DNA of 64,000 nt, taken from contig NZ_CP069338.1 of NCBI RefSeq assembly GCF_016859125.1, positions 1,612,001 through 1,676,000 on the forward strand, read 5' to 3'. Below are positions 47,618 through 55,871 of the stretch, one piece after another. Numbering within the stretch: position 1 is the first letter of the stretch; the number at the start of each line of letters is the position of its first letter. This DNA is from Archangium violaceum. Its GTDB lineage: Bacteria; Myxococcota; Myxococcia; Myxococcales; Myxococcaceae. A program made the position numbers and the translations under genes. The notes under the pieces were generated by a model. That model saw nothing but the letters and a program-made list of their open reading frames with translations. It had not been told where the DNA came from and ran no database searches.

Positions 47618-47789
47618 GTCGTCTCCAGGAACCGTGTCCGGCGCGCCCGCCTCTCGCGAGGTGCGAGGGCGGAGCACGCCGCCCCTTGAGGGATGGCCAC
47701 CCGGATGATTCCCGACTACCAGGCGGGTTTCTGGCGAGGGCCCGCTCGTCCGGCCGCCCTCCAACGCGGGAAACGGACGGATTCGGGCG

Positions 47790-48344
47790 TTACCGCGTCA
47801 GGTTCTCCCCTTGTTGGCCGGAGGTTGACGACTGGCCCTGTTCCCGCGTGGGGACCTGGGGAGGCGCCTGGAGGCCCGCCGCCGGTTCCCGCCACCGTAT
47901 GGGGCCCGAGGCGAGGCCGGAGCCCAGCTCGACGGCGTAGGTGCCCTGGATCCAGGCGCCATTGGGGCCCGCCCGCAGCGGATTGCCCGTGCCGAGCGGC
48001 ATGAACATCAAGCCGCTGTACTGGGGCGGCGGGTACGGGACGCGGAAGTCCTGCCGCAACCACTGGTCTCCCTGAGCATGGGTGCGCTGCGGGTGGGCGA
48101 GCTGCGCACCAGGCGACGCTTCACCAGAGCCGCCCGTGCCCGGCACCTGCTCGTTGGTCTCGAACAACGAGGAGCTGGAGACGAAATGGGAGCGAGCCCT
48201 TCCCGTCTCGTCCTGGGCCTGCTCGGAGTAGTAGTCCTCCTGGGCCGTCATGGCCCATTTCCGCCCGGCATCGTTGCACCCGGTGAGCAACGCCCCCGTG
48301 GCGAGCACGCTCACCACTCCCAGCTTCACACCCCTCTTCGACAT
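47790..48344 (-). CDS. small lipoprotein 3
   Basis: The 184-residue product has a lipobox (LGVVSVLATGALLTGCND). A region with QEDYYSEQAQDETGRARSHF and FRVPYPPPQYSGLMFMPLG follows, ending in a Gln/Ser-rich tail. The VPGTGGSGEA motif links it to lipoproteins 1 and 2. No family recognised. It is probably exposed in the outer membrane or periplasm. Confidence 0.75.
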   Translation of the reverse strand: MSKRGVKLGVVSVLATGALLTGCNDAGRKWAMTAQEDYYSEQAQDETGRARSHFVSSSSLFETNEQVPGTGGSGEASPGAQLAHPQRTHAQGDQWLRQDFRVPYPPPQYSGLMFMPLGTGNPLRAGPNGAWIQGTYAVELGSGLASGPIRWREPAAGLQAPPQVPTREQGQSSTSGQQGENLTR

Positions 48345-48437
48345 GACCGCCTCCCTGTCTTCGTCCGTTCCTTATGGACAGGGGTGGTCATGCGAGCGGG
48401 AGGCCGGTAGCGGCGAGCGGGTATGCGAGGGGACGAG

Positions 48438-48473
48438 ACCCTCACCCCGTCCCTCTCCCAGGGGGAGAGGGGG
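48438..48473. repeat. REP-like palindrome, copy B
   Basis: accctcaccccgtccctctc followed by ccagggggagaggg is the inverted form of the unit at 40495-40530. It lies between the lipoprotein start and the peroxiredoxin stop, and would form a hairpin 3' of the peroxiredoxin gene. Confidence 0.75.
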
Positions 48474-48499
48474 TGGATGCTCCCTCACCTTCCGGGGGA

Positions 48500-49102
48500 C
48501 TACTTGCGGCGCGCCGGGGCCTTCTTCGCCGGAGTCTTCTTCGGGGCGGCGATCCTGGCGGCCGGAGCGGCCTTCTTCGCCGGGGCCTTCTTCGCTGGAG
48601 CCTTCTTCTGGACCGGCTCGCCCTCTTCCGCCCCCGCGCCTCCCTTCAACGTCTGGAGGATGTCCTGCACGTGGCCCTGCACCTTCACCTTGGGCCACAC
48701 GCGAGCCACCTTGCCCTCGGTGTCGATGAGGAACGTGGCGCGCGTGATGCCCATGAACGTCCGGCCATACAGCGACTTCTCGCCCCACACGCCATAGGAC
48801 TCGGCCACCTGGTGCCCGGTGTCCGCGAGCAGCGGGAAGGGCAGCGAGAACTTCGTGGCGAACTTCTGGTGGCTCCGGGTGTCATCCGGCGACACGCCCA
48901 ACACCACCGCCCCGGCCTCCTGGAGCGCCGAGTGCTCGTCCCGGAAGTCACACGCCTCCCGCGTGCAGCCCGGGGTGTCGTCCTTCGGGTAGAAGTAGAG
49001 GACGACGTTCTTCCCCCGGAGCTGGGAGAGCTTCACGTCGTTGCCGTTCTGGTCCTGCAGCTGGAAGTCGGGAGCCGGGTTGCCTGTCCGCGGAATGGGC
49101 AT
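48500..49102 (-). CDS. bcp: thioredoxin-dependent peroxiredoxin (Bcp/PrxQ type) with lysine-rich tail
   Basis: The 200-residue enzyme has APDFQLQDQNGNDVKLSQL, then YFYPKDDTPGCTREACDFRD with the peroxidatic Cys45 and resolving Cys50 spaced as in Bcp. VVLGVSPDDTRSHQKF and the ESYGVWGEKSLYGRTFMGI block follow. It reduces peroxides using thioredoxin in the cytoplasm. Unusually, about 40 residues are added at the C-terminus, made of KKAPAKKAPAKKA-type repeats like histone H1 tails. That tail should bind nucleic acid or polyanions. Confidence 0.93.
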   Translation of the reverse strand: MPIPRTGNPAPDFQLQDQNGNDVKLSQLRGKNVVLYFYPKDDTPGCTREACDFRDEHSALQEAGAVVLGVSPDDTRSHQKFATKFSLPFPLLADTGHQVAESYGVWGEKSLYGRTFMGITRATFLIDTEGKVARVWPKVKVQGHVQDILQTLKGGAGAEEGEPVQKKAPAKKAPAKKAAPAARIAAPKKTPAKKAPARRK

Positions 49103-49155
49103 GGTGCGCGCTTGGATAACCCATCCCCGCGGCTGCGCAAGCCCGACTTTTCCGG

Positions 49156-49527
49156 TCACCTCGGGTGGGCGTGTCCGTCCATCGGATGACCGTGCTCGTC
49201 CAACGAGGGAGAACCACCATCCGGCACACCTGGCCTCGACAGGGGCCGGCGTGGCGGCGGAGTGCTCCGGAGCTCGCGCAGGACGGCGAGCCGCCGCTCT
49301 GCCTCGGGCCTCGCCTTGGAGTCTCGCGGTACGGACTCCAGCTCGGCGATGACGGCGTCCCAGGCCGGGTCCCTCGGAGGGACACCGCGCTCGACCAGGG
49401 CGGCGTAGCTCGCCTCGGCGCGGGCGAGCCGCTCGGGCCCCTCGTCCTTCCGGCAGGCCCCCCCGGCCAGCACGAGGCCCACCAGGAGCGGCACCAGGGC
49501 CAGACGTTTTCGGTAGATGAGCGACAT
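49156..49527 (-). CDS. small lipoprotein with His-rich end
   Basis: ATG 49527 is preceded by ggagggttgcac. The 123-residue protein has a lipobox (VPLLVGLVLAGGACRKDE), a helical region ARAEASYAALVERGVPP...DAVIAELESVPRDSK, and a tail ending DEHGHPMDGHAHPR that could bind metal. It is divergent from the His-rich NicO-like transporter gene (52 bases between starts), which makes a joint metal role plausible but unproven. Confidence 0.7.
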   Translation of the reverse strand: MSLIYRKRLALVPLLVGLVLAGGACRKDEGPERLARAEASYAALVERGVPPRDPAWDAVIAELESVPRDSKARPEAERRLAVLRELRSTPPPRRPLSRPGVPDGGSPSLDEHGHPMDGHAHPR

Positions 49528-49579
49528 GTGCAACCCTCCTGCTGGCCTCGGACACCAAGGGGGGGTAGGGTGTACCCTC

Positions 49580-50236
49580 GTGTCGCCCCTCTTCTTCGCA
49601 TTCCTGATTGGTCTCGGCCAGGGCCTGCTCCACGCGGTGGGGCCGGACCACTGCGCCGCCATGGCCACGCTCGGCACGCTGGGCCCGTCCCGCCGCCGCG
49701 CCACCCTGCTCGTCGCGCTGCGCTTCGCCGTGGGACACGCGGCGGTGCTCGGTGGAGTGGCCACCTTCTGCCTCCTGGCGGGCGTGGGCCTCTCCGAGAC
49801 GTTCGAGCGCTGGGCGGAGGTGTTCGGCGGCGTGGTGCTGGTGGCGCTGGCCGTCACCGCCTTCCTCTTCCCCAACGTGCTGCGCCACGGCCACCCCCAC
49901 CTGCCCGGTCACACGCAGGAGCCCCACTCCCACATGCATGACTCGCACATGCATGACCGGGTGAGCACCGCCGCTGGAGCCCTCATGGCCGTCAGCGGGG
50001 TGCGCTCGCTGCTGCTGGCCCTGCCCCCTCTGCTGGTGGGCGGCAGCCTGCAGTCCTCCGGGTGGACGTACCTCCCCGGTTTCGCGTTCGGCATCCTCGT
50101 GGGCATGGGCGCGGTGGGCCTCGTCTTCGCCGAGGGCCTCTCCCGCCTGGGCTCGGAGCTGGCCGAGCGGCTCCAGCGCGTCGTGGCCGTGGGCTCCGCC
50201 GCGCTCGGCCTCTTCTGGATCGTCAGCCGCCTCTGA
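49580..50236 (+). CDS. NicO/UreH-like metal transporter
   Basis: From GTG 49580 the 218-residue membrane protein begins SPLFFAFLIGLGQGLLHAV. It has GPDHCAAMATLG, matching the HxxxxDH motif of nickel/cobalt transporters in the first helix, and a second helix AVGHAAVLGGVATF. A cytoplasmic or periplasmic His-rich loop (HGHPHLPGHTQEPHSHMHD) is followed by three more helices (VSGVRSLLLALPPLLVG; GFAFGILVGMGAVGLVFAEG). It probably moves Ni2+ or Co2+, or a related metal, across the inner membrane. Confidence 0.75.
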   Translation: MSPLFFAFLIGLGQGLLHAVGPDHCAAMATLGTLGPSRRRATLLVALRFAVGHAAVLGGVATFCLLAGVGLSETFERWAEVFGGVVLVALAVTAFLFPNVLRHGHPHLPGHTQEPHSHMHDSHMHDRVSTAAGALMAVSGVRSLLLALPPLLVGGSLQSSGWTYLPGFAFGILVGMGAVGLVFAEGLSRLGSELAERLQRVVAVGSAALGLFWIVSRL

Positions 50237-50276
50237 GCGGCCCGGTGAGGTGTCACCCCCGCCGGGGTGGCACCCG

Positions 50277-51602
50277 CTAGCTGCGCTGCTCGAGGATGCC
50301 CAGCGACATCATCGCCACCAGGTAGCCGTAGACGACCTGGTCTGGGCGGTTGGCGTAGGCGAGCAACTCCCCCACGGTCCGGTTGCCGTCGATCCTCGGC
50401 AGCAGCTCCGCCTCCCACCGCTCCAGCTCCACCTCGTGCAGCTGATAGGCCGGGGCCACGGAGGGGATGAGCCGGTCCTCGGGCCGCAACATGCGGCGCA
50501 GGCGCTCGGGCTTGTAGAGCTTCTTGATGCCCCGGACGATGAGGTTGGCCGGGTGCACGTCCAGCTTGATGGACTCGGCGGAGGCCTTCTCCTTGAAGCT
50601 CATCACGTAGGTGCCGTCCTCCCACGAGAAGAGCGAGTAGATGATGGCCTTCACCTGCTGGCCCACGTAGTACAGGCGCTCGGTGTCCTTGAGCAGGCCG
50701 CGCTCCACCAGCACGTCACCGGTGCGCCGGTTGCTCGCCGAGGCCACCGCCGAGGCGTCCTCGAGCTGCTCGGGTTTGATCTTCCCCACGCGCACCAGGA
50801 ACTGGCCGAAGCGGTCCGCCAGCAGGTTGGAGAGGGCGAACACCGGGGTGCCGCGCTCGAAGTAGACGACCTTGCGCACCTTGCCGCGCTGCACACCCAG
50901 CTCGCCCGTCTCACGCGACAGGTAGAAGGCGGTGAGGAGCGAGGGCAGGTTGTCCTTGAGCTCGCCGCGGCGGTGGCCCGGGGAGCCCGCGCCCACGGGG
51001 AGCGGATCCGGCGGGCGGCCCGGCACGGGCGGGCGCACCAGGGTGGCCGACACCTTGTGCAGGGGCGTGGCGGTGAGGTTGGCGCCGCGGATTTCGGCGG
51101 TGAGGTTGTCGCCGCCCGTCACCTTGATGCGGCCCGTCAGCTCCATCGCGTCCTGGGGGCCCTCCTCCTCGACGTCGATGTCGAGCTCCACGTCGAAGTC
51201 GTCCTCCGTGGAGGCCGGGGGCGCGGCCGTCTTGTCCACGGGGGTCAGCTTCTGCACCGCCTCCAGCAGCTTGGCGGCCTCGAAGGGCTTCTCGAAGTAG
51301 CCGGCGGCCGCGTACTTCTGCCGCGCCTCCATGGCGTGCTTGCCGCCCTTGAAGACACCGGTGATGAAGATGAGGGGGAGCTGGGGCTGATCCTTCCGCA
51401 GCGCGTCCGCCAGGTGGTAACCCATCATGTCGGGAAGCAGGATGTCGAGTACGGCCACGGCGGGCGGCTGGGCCCGGGAGACCTCGACCGCCTGCTTGCC
51501 CTTGCTCGCTCCGACCACCTCGTAACCTGCGTCTTCGAAGAGCTGGGTGAGGAGGGTGAGCAGCTCCTGGTTGTCATCGACCACGAGGATTCGGGGGGCC
51601 AT
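50277..51602 (-). CDS. response regulator with DUF4388 (PATAN-type) output
   Basis: The 441-residue protein has a receiver domain (RILVVDDNQELLTLLTQLF; VAVLDILLPDMMGYHLAD with phospho-Asp; YFEKPFEAAKLL with the conserved Lys). An acidic linker follows (FDVELDIDVEEEG). From about residue 215 there is a DUF4388 domain (NLPSLLTAFYLSRETGELGVQRGKV; GTPVFALSNLLADRFGQFLV; GDVLVERGLL) common in myxobacterial signalling proteins that contact gliding or GTPase modules. Its partner kinase is not adjacent. Confidence 0.9.
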   Translation of the reverse strand: MAPRILVVDDNQELLTLLTQLFEDAGYEVVGASKGKQAVEVSRAQPPAVAVLDILLPDMMGYHLADALRKDQPQLPLIFITGVFKGGKHAMEARQKYAAAGYFEKPFEAAKLLEAVQKLTPVDKTAAPPASTEDDFDVELDIDVEEEGPQDAMELTGRIKVTGGDNLTAEIRGANLTATPLHKVSATLVRPPVPGRPPDPLPVGAGSPGHRRGELKDNLPSLLTAFYLSRETGELGVQRGKVRKVVYFERGTPVFALSNLLADRFGQFLVRVGKIKPEQLEDASAVASASNRRTGDVLVERGLLKDTERLYYVGQQVKAIIYSLFSWEDGTYVMSFKEKASAESIKLDVHPANLIVRGIKKLYKPERLRRMLRPEDRLIPSVAPAYQLHEVELERWEAELLPRIDGNRTVGELLAYANRPDQVVYGYLVAMMSLGILEQRS

Positions 51603-51698
51603 CGCGGGCCCACCCTACCAAAAGCCCGAGCTTCCGTAAGAGCTTGTCTTCCCAATGGGTGCATCCCGCCCGCCGGGCGGATAGGTTGGGAGCGCTCC

Positions 51699-52079
51699 AT
51701 GAAGATCGCCCCCCCGACCCGTAGCATGTTGTCGCGCCTGGCCCTCTCACTCACCCTGCTCCTGCCGGTGGCGGCCCGAGCCCAGGACGGGGGCCGTCCG
51801 GACTCGGGCATCCTGTACGACGTCCCGGACGCCTCGGTGGGCAACGGGGGCGCGGATCGTGACAACCCCGAGGCGGATGACTCCACCGGCCGGCCCGGCG
51901 GGGCCTGCCGCACCAGCGGGGACTGCGCGGCGCGCTTCAGCTGCTCCCAGGGCCAGTGCCGCTACACGGGCATCCGACAGGCCGAGCGCGTGGGCTGCCT
52001 GCTGGGCCCTGAGGACACACTGGCGGTGGTGGGGCTGGGACTGGTGGTGGCCGCCCGGCGTCGCCGGGAGGGACGATGA
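51699..52079 (+). CDS. secreted Cys-rich protein with MYXO-CTERM-like tail
   Basis: The 126-residue product has a signal peptide (SRLALSLTLLLPVAARAQ) and a Cys-rich segment (GGACRTSGDCAARFSCSQGQC). Its C-terminus is composed of a GC dipeptide, a hydrophobic helix (LAVVGLGLVVAA) and RRRR. This tripartite end is the pattern of myxobacterial MYXO-CTERM sorting signals. It is probably processed and displayed on the cell surface. It overlaps the next gene by four bases (ATGA). Confidence 0.7.
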   Translation: MKIAPPTRSMLSRLALSLTLLLPVAARAQDGGRPDSGILYDVPDASVGNGGADRDNPEADDSTGRPGGACRTSGDCAARFSCSQGQCRYTGIRQAERVGCLLGPEDTLAVVGLGLVVAARRRREGR

Positions 52080-53116
52080 GGCTCGGGCTCAAGGCGGACA
52101 ACCTGTTGGAGCGGGTGGCGGACTGGCTGAACCTGGCCCCCCAGCCGCTGGCGCACGCCTTCTTCGGGATGATGGCGGCGCGCACGTTGATGGCCGGGGA
52201 GCGGCTGGGAATCTTCTCGGCGCTCGCGGACGGCTCGGCCACGGTGGAGGAGCTGGCGGCGCGGCTGAAGCTGTCGCCGGAGGGCACGCGCGCGCTGCTG
52301 GAGGCGCTGGAGGCGTGCGACGCGGTGGAGCGCAAGAAGGGCCGCTACCGGATGGCGGACCGGGCCCGGCGCTGGTTGGATCCGCGCTCCCCGCAGTACG
52401 TGGGAGGCTTCCTGGACTTCAACTACACCCAGTGGGAGTGGTGGAGCCACGTGGAGGAGGCCGTGCGCACGGGCGAGGCGGTGGACATCCACCACTTCTC
52501 CCCGGACGACCCGCGCTGGCGCTCCTACATCCATGCCATGCACCAGATGGCGCGGCTGTCGGCGCCCGAGGTGGTACGCGCCATCCCGCTGCCCCGGGGA
52601 GCGCGGCACGTGCTGGACCTGGGAGGGGCGCACGGCTGGTACGCCGCGGAGCTGTGCCGCCAGAACCGGGGGCTGAAGGCCACGGTGCTGGACCTGGAGG
52701 GGAGCGTGCGGGTGGGGCGGGAGATCATCGCCCGAGCCGGCCTGTCGCACCTGGTGACGCACAAGGAGGGAGACATCCTCACCTCCGAGCTGGGAGGCCC
52801 CTACGACGCGGTGCTCCTCTTCCAGGTGGTGCACCACCTGACGCCCGCGCAGAACGTGGCGCTGCTGCGCCGGGTGCGCACGGCGCTCACGCACAAGGGG
52901 ACGTTGGCGGTGCTGGAGTACCTGCGCGAGGACGAGGAGAAGCCCCCGAGCGCCGCTCCGCTCATTGGCCTGCACTACTTCCTCACCTCGAAGGCGGCCG
53001 CCTACACGCCCGCGGAGGTGGAGGGCTTCCTGGACGACGCGGGCTTCCGCATCGAGAGCAGCAAGCCGGTCCGCCACCTGCCGCTGCAGACGCTCCTCAT
53101 CGCCCGCCCCGAGTGA
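52076..53116 (+). CDS. SAM-dependent methyltransferase with winged-helix dimerisation domain
   Basis: The 346-residue protein has an N-terminal helical/winged-helix part typical of small-molecule O-methyltransferases (MMAARTLMAGERLGIF; ATVEELAARLKLSPEGTRALL). The Rossmann domain follows, with HVLDLGGAHGWYAAEL (motif I, about 179-194), TVLDLEGSV, EGDILTSELGGPYDAV and LFQVVHHLTPAQN. It methylates an unknown small molecule in the cytoplasm. It is translationally coupled to the upstream secreted protein gene. Confidence 0.85.
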   Translation: MRLGLKADNLLERVADWLNLAPQPLAHAFFGMMAARTLMAGERLGIFSALADGSATVEELAARLKLSPEGTRALLEALEACDAVERKKGRYRMADRARRWLDPRSPQYVGGFLDFNYTQWEWWSHVEEAVRTGEAVDIHHFSPDDPRWRSYIHAMHQMARLSAPEVVRAIPLPRGARHVLDLGGAHGWYAAELCRQNRGLKATVLDLEGSVRVGREIIARAGLSHLVTHKEGDILTSELGGPYDAVLLFQVVHHLTPAQNVALLRRVRTALTHKGTLAVLEYLREDEEKPPSAAPLIGLHYFLTSKAAAYTPAEVEGFLDDAGFRIESSKPVRHLPLQTLLIARPE

Positions 53117-53218
53117 GGGGGCTCGCCTGCTCCCTGGCTGTCCGGAAGCTCGCGAACACTCTCCCCACACAAAGGGTGCGGTGGGCCCCCGCTGCGCTAC
53201 CCTGCGGCGCCGCCACCC

Positions 53219-54514
53219 ATGTTGACCACCGCCCCCACCCCACCGGAGTCTCAGGACGCGACGCCGCTCGCCGTCGACCTGGACGGCGTCCTGGCGCGCA
53301 CGGACACGCTGCACGAGGCGCTGCTGCGGTTGCTCAAGCGTCAGCCGTACCTGGCTCCGGCGGTGGTGGGGTGGAGCCTGAGAGGGCGGGCCTTCCTGCG
53401 GGCGGAGGTGGCACGGCGGGTGGAGCTGGACGTGACGCGGCTGCCCTATGACGAGGTGCTGCTGTCGCGCCTGTCCGAGGAGCGGGCACGTGGCCGCCGG
53501 GTGGTGCTGGCCACGGAGGCGGATCGGCGGGTGGCGGAGGCGGTGGCCGCGCACCTGGGCCTCTTCGACGCGGTCCATGCGAATGACAATCCCCTCGGCG
53601 GCCCTCGCGAGGAGGTGCGCCGCTCCGGGCCCACCCGGTCGCTCCCGCGCACGCTGCTCAAGGCGCTGCGGGTGCACCAGTGGGCCAAGAACGTGCTCGT
53701 CTTCGTGCCGCTGCTCGCCGCGCACAAGGGCCTGAACGGGCCGCTCCTGCTCCAGGCGCTGCTGGGCTTCCTCTCCTTCAGCCTGTGCGCCTCGAGCGTG
53801 TACGTGCTGAACGACCTGCTGGACCTGGATTCGGATCGCAAGCACCCCACCAAGCGCAGGCGGCCCTTCGCGGCAGGAGACCTGTCGGTGCGCGCGGGGC
53901 TGTGGTTGGCGCCCCTGCTGCTGGGGGCCGGAGCGGTGGTGGCGCTGCTGCTGCCGCGCGAGTTCCTGGCGCTGCTGGGCACCTACTACGGGATTACGCT
54001 GGCGTATTCGCTGTACCTCAAGCAGGTGATGATGCTGGACGTGCTGGTGCTGGCGGGCCTGTACACGGTGCGCATCTTCGGTGGCTCGCTGGCCGTGGGC
54101 GTGCCCACGTCGAGCTGGCTCTTCACCTTCTCCATGTTCCTCTTCCTGTCGCTCGCGCTGGTGAAGCGGCTGAGCGAGGTGCGGCGGCTGCGGCTGGCCA
54201 ACGAGTCGGCGGCACCGGGGCGCGGGTACGAGGCCGGGGACTACGAGCAGCTGGCCATGCTCGGCGTGTCGAGCGGCTACCTGTCCGTGCTGGTGCTCGC
54301 GCTCTACATCACCAGCAAGGAAGTGACGGCGCTCTACCTCCACCCGGAGCGCTTGTGGCTGCTGTGTCCGGTGATGATGTACTGGGTGGGACGGGTATGG
54401 CTGCTGGCGCACCGCGGCCTGGTGAACGAGGACCCGCTCGTCTTCGCGCTGAAGGACAAGGTCAGCTACGCGGTGGGGCTCATCGCCGCCGGCGTGCTGC
54501 TGGCCGCGACATGA
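53219..54514 (+). CDS. UbiA-family prenyltransferase (DPPR synthase-like) with truncated N-terminal HAD domain
   Basis: The 431-residue protein has two modules. The first 120 residues start a HAD phosphatase (AVDLDGVLARTDTLHEALL with the nucleophile motif; VVLATEADRRVAEAVAAH with motif II) but lack the later Lys and DD motifs. A UbiA prenyltransferase follows from about 140: RVHQWAKNVLVFVPLL, YVLNDLLDLDSDRKHPTKRR (NDxxDxxxD), ITLAYSLYLKQ. It probably moves 5-phosphoribosyl from PRPP onto polyprenyl phosphate in the inner membrane, as in decaprenyl-phosphoryl-arabinose synthesis. The two genes downstream encode the matching epimerase halves. Confidence 0.87.
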   Translation: MLTTAPTPPESQDATPLAVDLDGVLARTDTLHEALLRLLKRQPYLAPAVVGWSLRGRAFLRAEVARRVELDVTRLPYDEVLLSRLSEERARGRRVVLATEADRRVAEAVAAHLGLFDAVHANDNPLGGPREEVRRSGPTRSLPRTLLKALRVHQWAKNVLVFVPLLAAHKGLNGPLLLQALLGFLSFSLCASSVYVLNDLLDLDSDRKHPTKRRRPFAAGDLSVRAGLWLAPLLLGAGAVVALLLPREFLALLGTYYGITLAYSLYLKQVMMLDVLVLAGLYTVRIFGGSLAVGVPTSSWLFTFSMFLFLSLALVKRLSEVRRLRLANESAAPGRGYEAGDYEQLAMLGVSSGYLSVLVLALYITSKEVTALYLHPERLWLLCPVMMYWVGRVWLLAHRGLVNEDPLVFALKDKVSYAVGLIAAGVLLAAT

Positions 54515-54527
54515 GGGAGTAACGGAC

Positions 54528-55862
54528 GTGGGGATGGAGCTGAATTCCTGGGGCAGGTACCCACGCGTGACGGAGCAGCGGGCGCTCCCGGTCACGTGGA
54601 CCACGGAGCCCCTGCCGCGACCGGCCGGAGGCGGCTCGCTGCTGCCATATGGGCAGGGCCGGAGCTACGGTGACTCGTGCCTCAACGCGGGCGGCTCGCT
54701 GCTGACGACGGCGCGGCTGGACCGCTTCCTCGACTTCAACCCGGCCACGGGCGTGCTGCGCTGCGAGTCGGGCGTCACGCTGGACGCCATCCTCCGGCTG
54801 GTGTCGTGGCAGGGCTGGTTCCTGCCGGTGACGCCGGGAACCAAGTTCGTGAGCGTGGGCGGGGCCATCGCCAACGACGTCCACGGGAAGAACCACCACC
54901 GGGCGGGCACCTTCGGACGGCACGTGCCGCGCTTCGAGCTGGTGCGCTCGGACGGCTCGCGACGTGAGTGCTCGCTGGAGCAGAACCGGGACTGGTACGA
55001 GGCCACCATCGGCGGCCTCGGCCTGACGGGGCTCATCACCTGGGCGGACATCCAGCTGCGGCGGATGAGCAACCCGTACATCCACCAGGAGACGATTCCC
55101 CTCTCCAACGTGGACGACTTCCTGAAGCTCGCGATGGAGTCCGAGCAGGACTACGACTTCACCGTGGCCTGGGTGGACAGCCTGGGGCGGGGTCGCAACC
55201 TGGGCAAGGGCCTGTTCTACCGGGGCAACCACGCGCCGCCGCAGTTCGACGCGGTGCCGCTCTCGAAGAGCCACCTGTCGCGCCGGAGCGGCCTGGCCGT
55301 CCCCTTCGACTTCCCGGGCCTCGCGATCAACCGGCTGTCGGTGGCGGCCTTCAACTGGCTCTACTACCACCGGCAGCGGCTCAACCGGACCGGGCTGGTG
55401 CACTACGATCCCTTCTTCTACCCGCTGGACGGGGTGCACCGGTGGAACCGCATCTACGGGCGCCGGGGCTTCCTGCAGTTCCAGTGCGTGGTGCCGGCGA
55501 ACGACGCGGGCACGGCGGCGTTGAAGGAGATCCTCGATCGGGGCGCGCGAAGCGGCATGCCGAGCTTCCTCACGGTGCTGAAGATGTTCGGCGACGTGCC
55601 CTCGCCGGGGATGATGAGCTTCCCGAAGCGGGGCATGACGCTGGCGCTGGACTTCGCCAACCGGGGGGAGCGGACGTACCGGCTGGTGGAGGAGCTGGAC
55701 CGGGTGACGCGCGAGGCGGGCGGGCGGGTGTACCCCGCGAAGGACGCGCGGATGAGCCCGGAGAGCTTCGCGGCGTACTACCCGGAGCGCGAGCGCTTCG
55801 CGAAGTACGTGGATCCCGCGTTCTCCTCATCGTTCTGGCGCCGGGTGAACGGCGCGGGATAA
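54528..55862 (+). CDS. FAD-linked oxidoreductase, DprE1-like
   Basis: The 444-residue protein has the FAD-binding PCMH fold: YGQGRSYGDSCLNAGGSLL (about 43-61), GVTLDAILRLVSWQG, PGTKFVSVGGAIANDVHGKN and TIGGLGLTGLITWADIQLR. The C-terminal substrate domain contains VHYDPFFYPLDGVHRWN and FQCVVPANDAGTAALKEIL, both characteristic of decaprenylphosphoryl-beta-D-ribose oxidases. It would oxidise the 2'-OH of polyprenylphosphoryl ribose. Start GTG 54528 has gggag eight bases upstream; ATG 54534 is possible. It is followed after nine bases by the SDR partner. Confidence 0.88.
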   Translation: MGMELNSWGRYPRVTEQRALPVTWTTEPLPRPAGGGSLLPYGQGRSYGDSCLNAGGSLLTTARLDRFLDFNPATGVLRCESGVTLDAILRLVSWQGWFLPVTPGTKFVSVGGAIANDVHGKNHHRAGTFGRHVPRFELVRSDGSRRECSLEQNRDWYEATIGGLGLTGLITWADIQLRRMSNPYIHQETIPLSNVDDFLKLAMESEQDYDFTVAWVDSLGRGRNLGKGLFYRGNHAPPQFDAVPLSKSHLSRRSGLAVPFDFPGLAINRLSVAAFNWLYYHRQRLNRTGLVHYDPFFYPLDGVHRWNRIYGRRGFLQFQCVVPANDAGTAALKEILDRGARSGMPSFLTVLKMFGDVPSPGMMSFPKRGMTLALDFANRGERTYRLVEELDRVTREAGGRVYPAKDARMSPESFAAYYPERERFAKYVDPAFSSSFWRRVNGAG

Positions 55863-55871
55863 ACCAACCCC

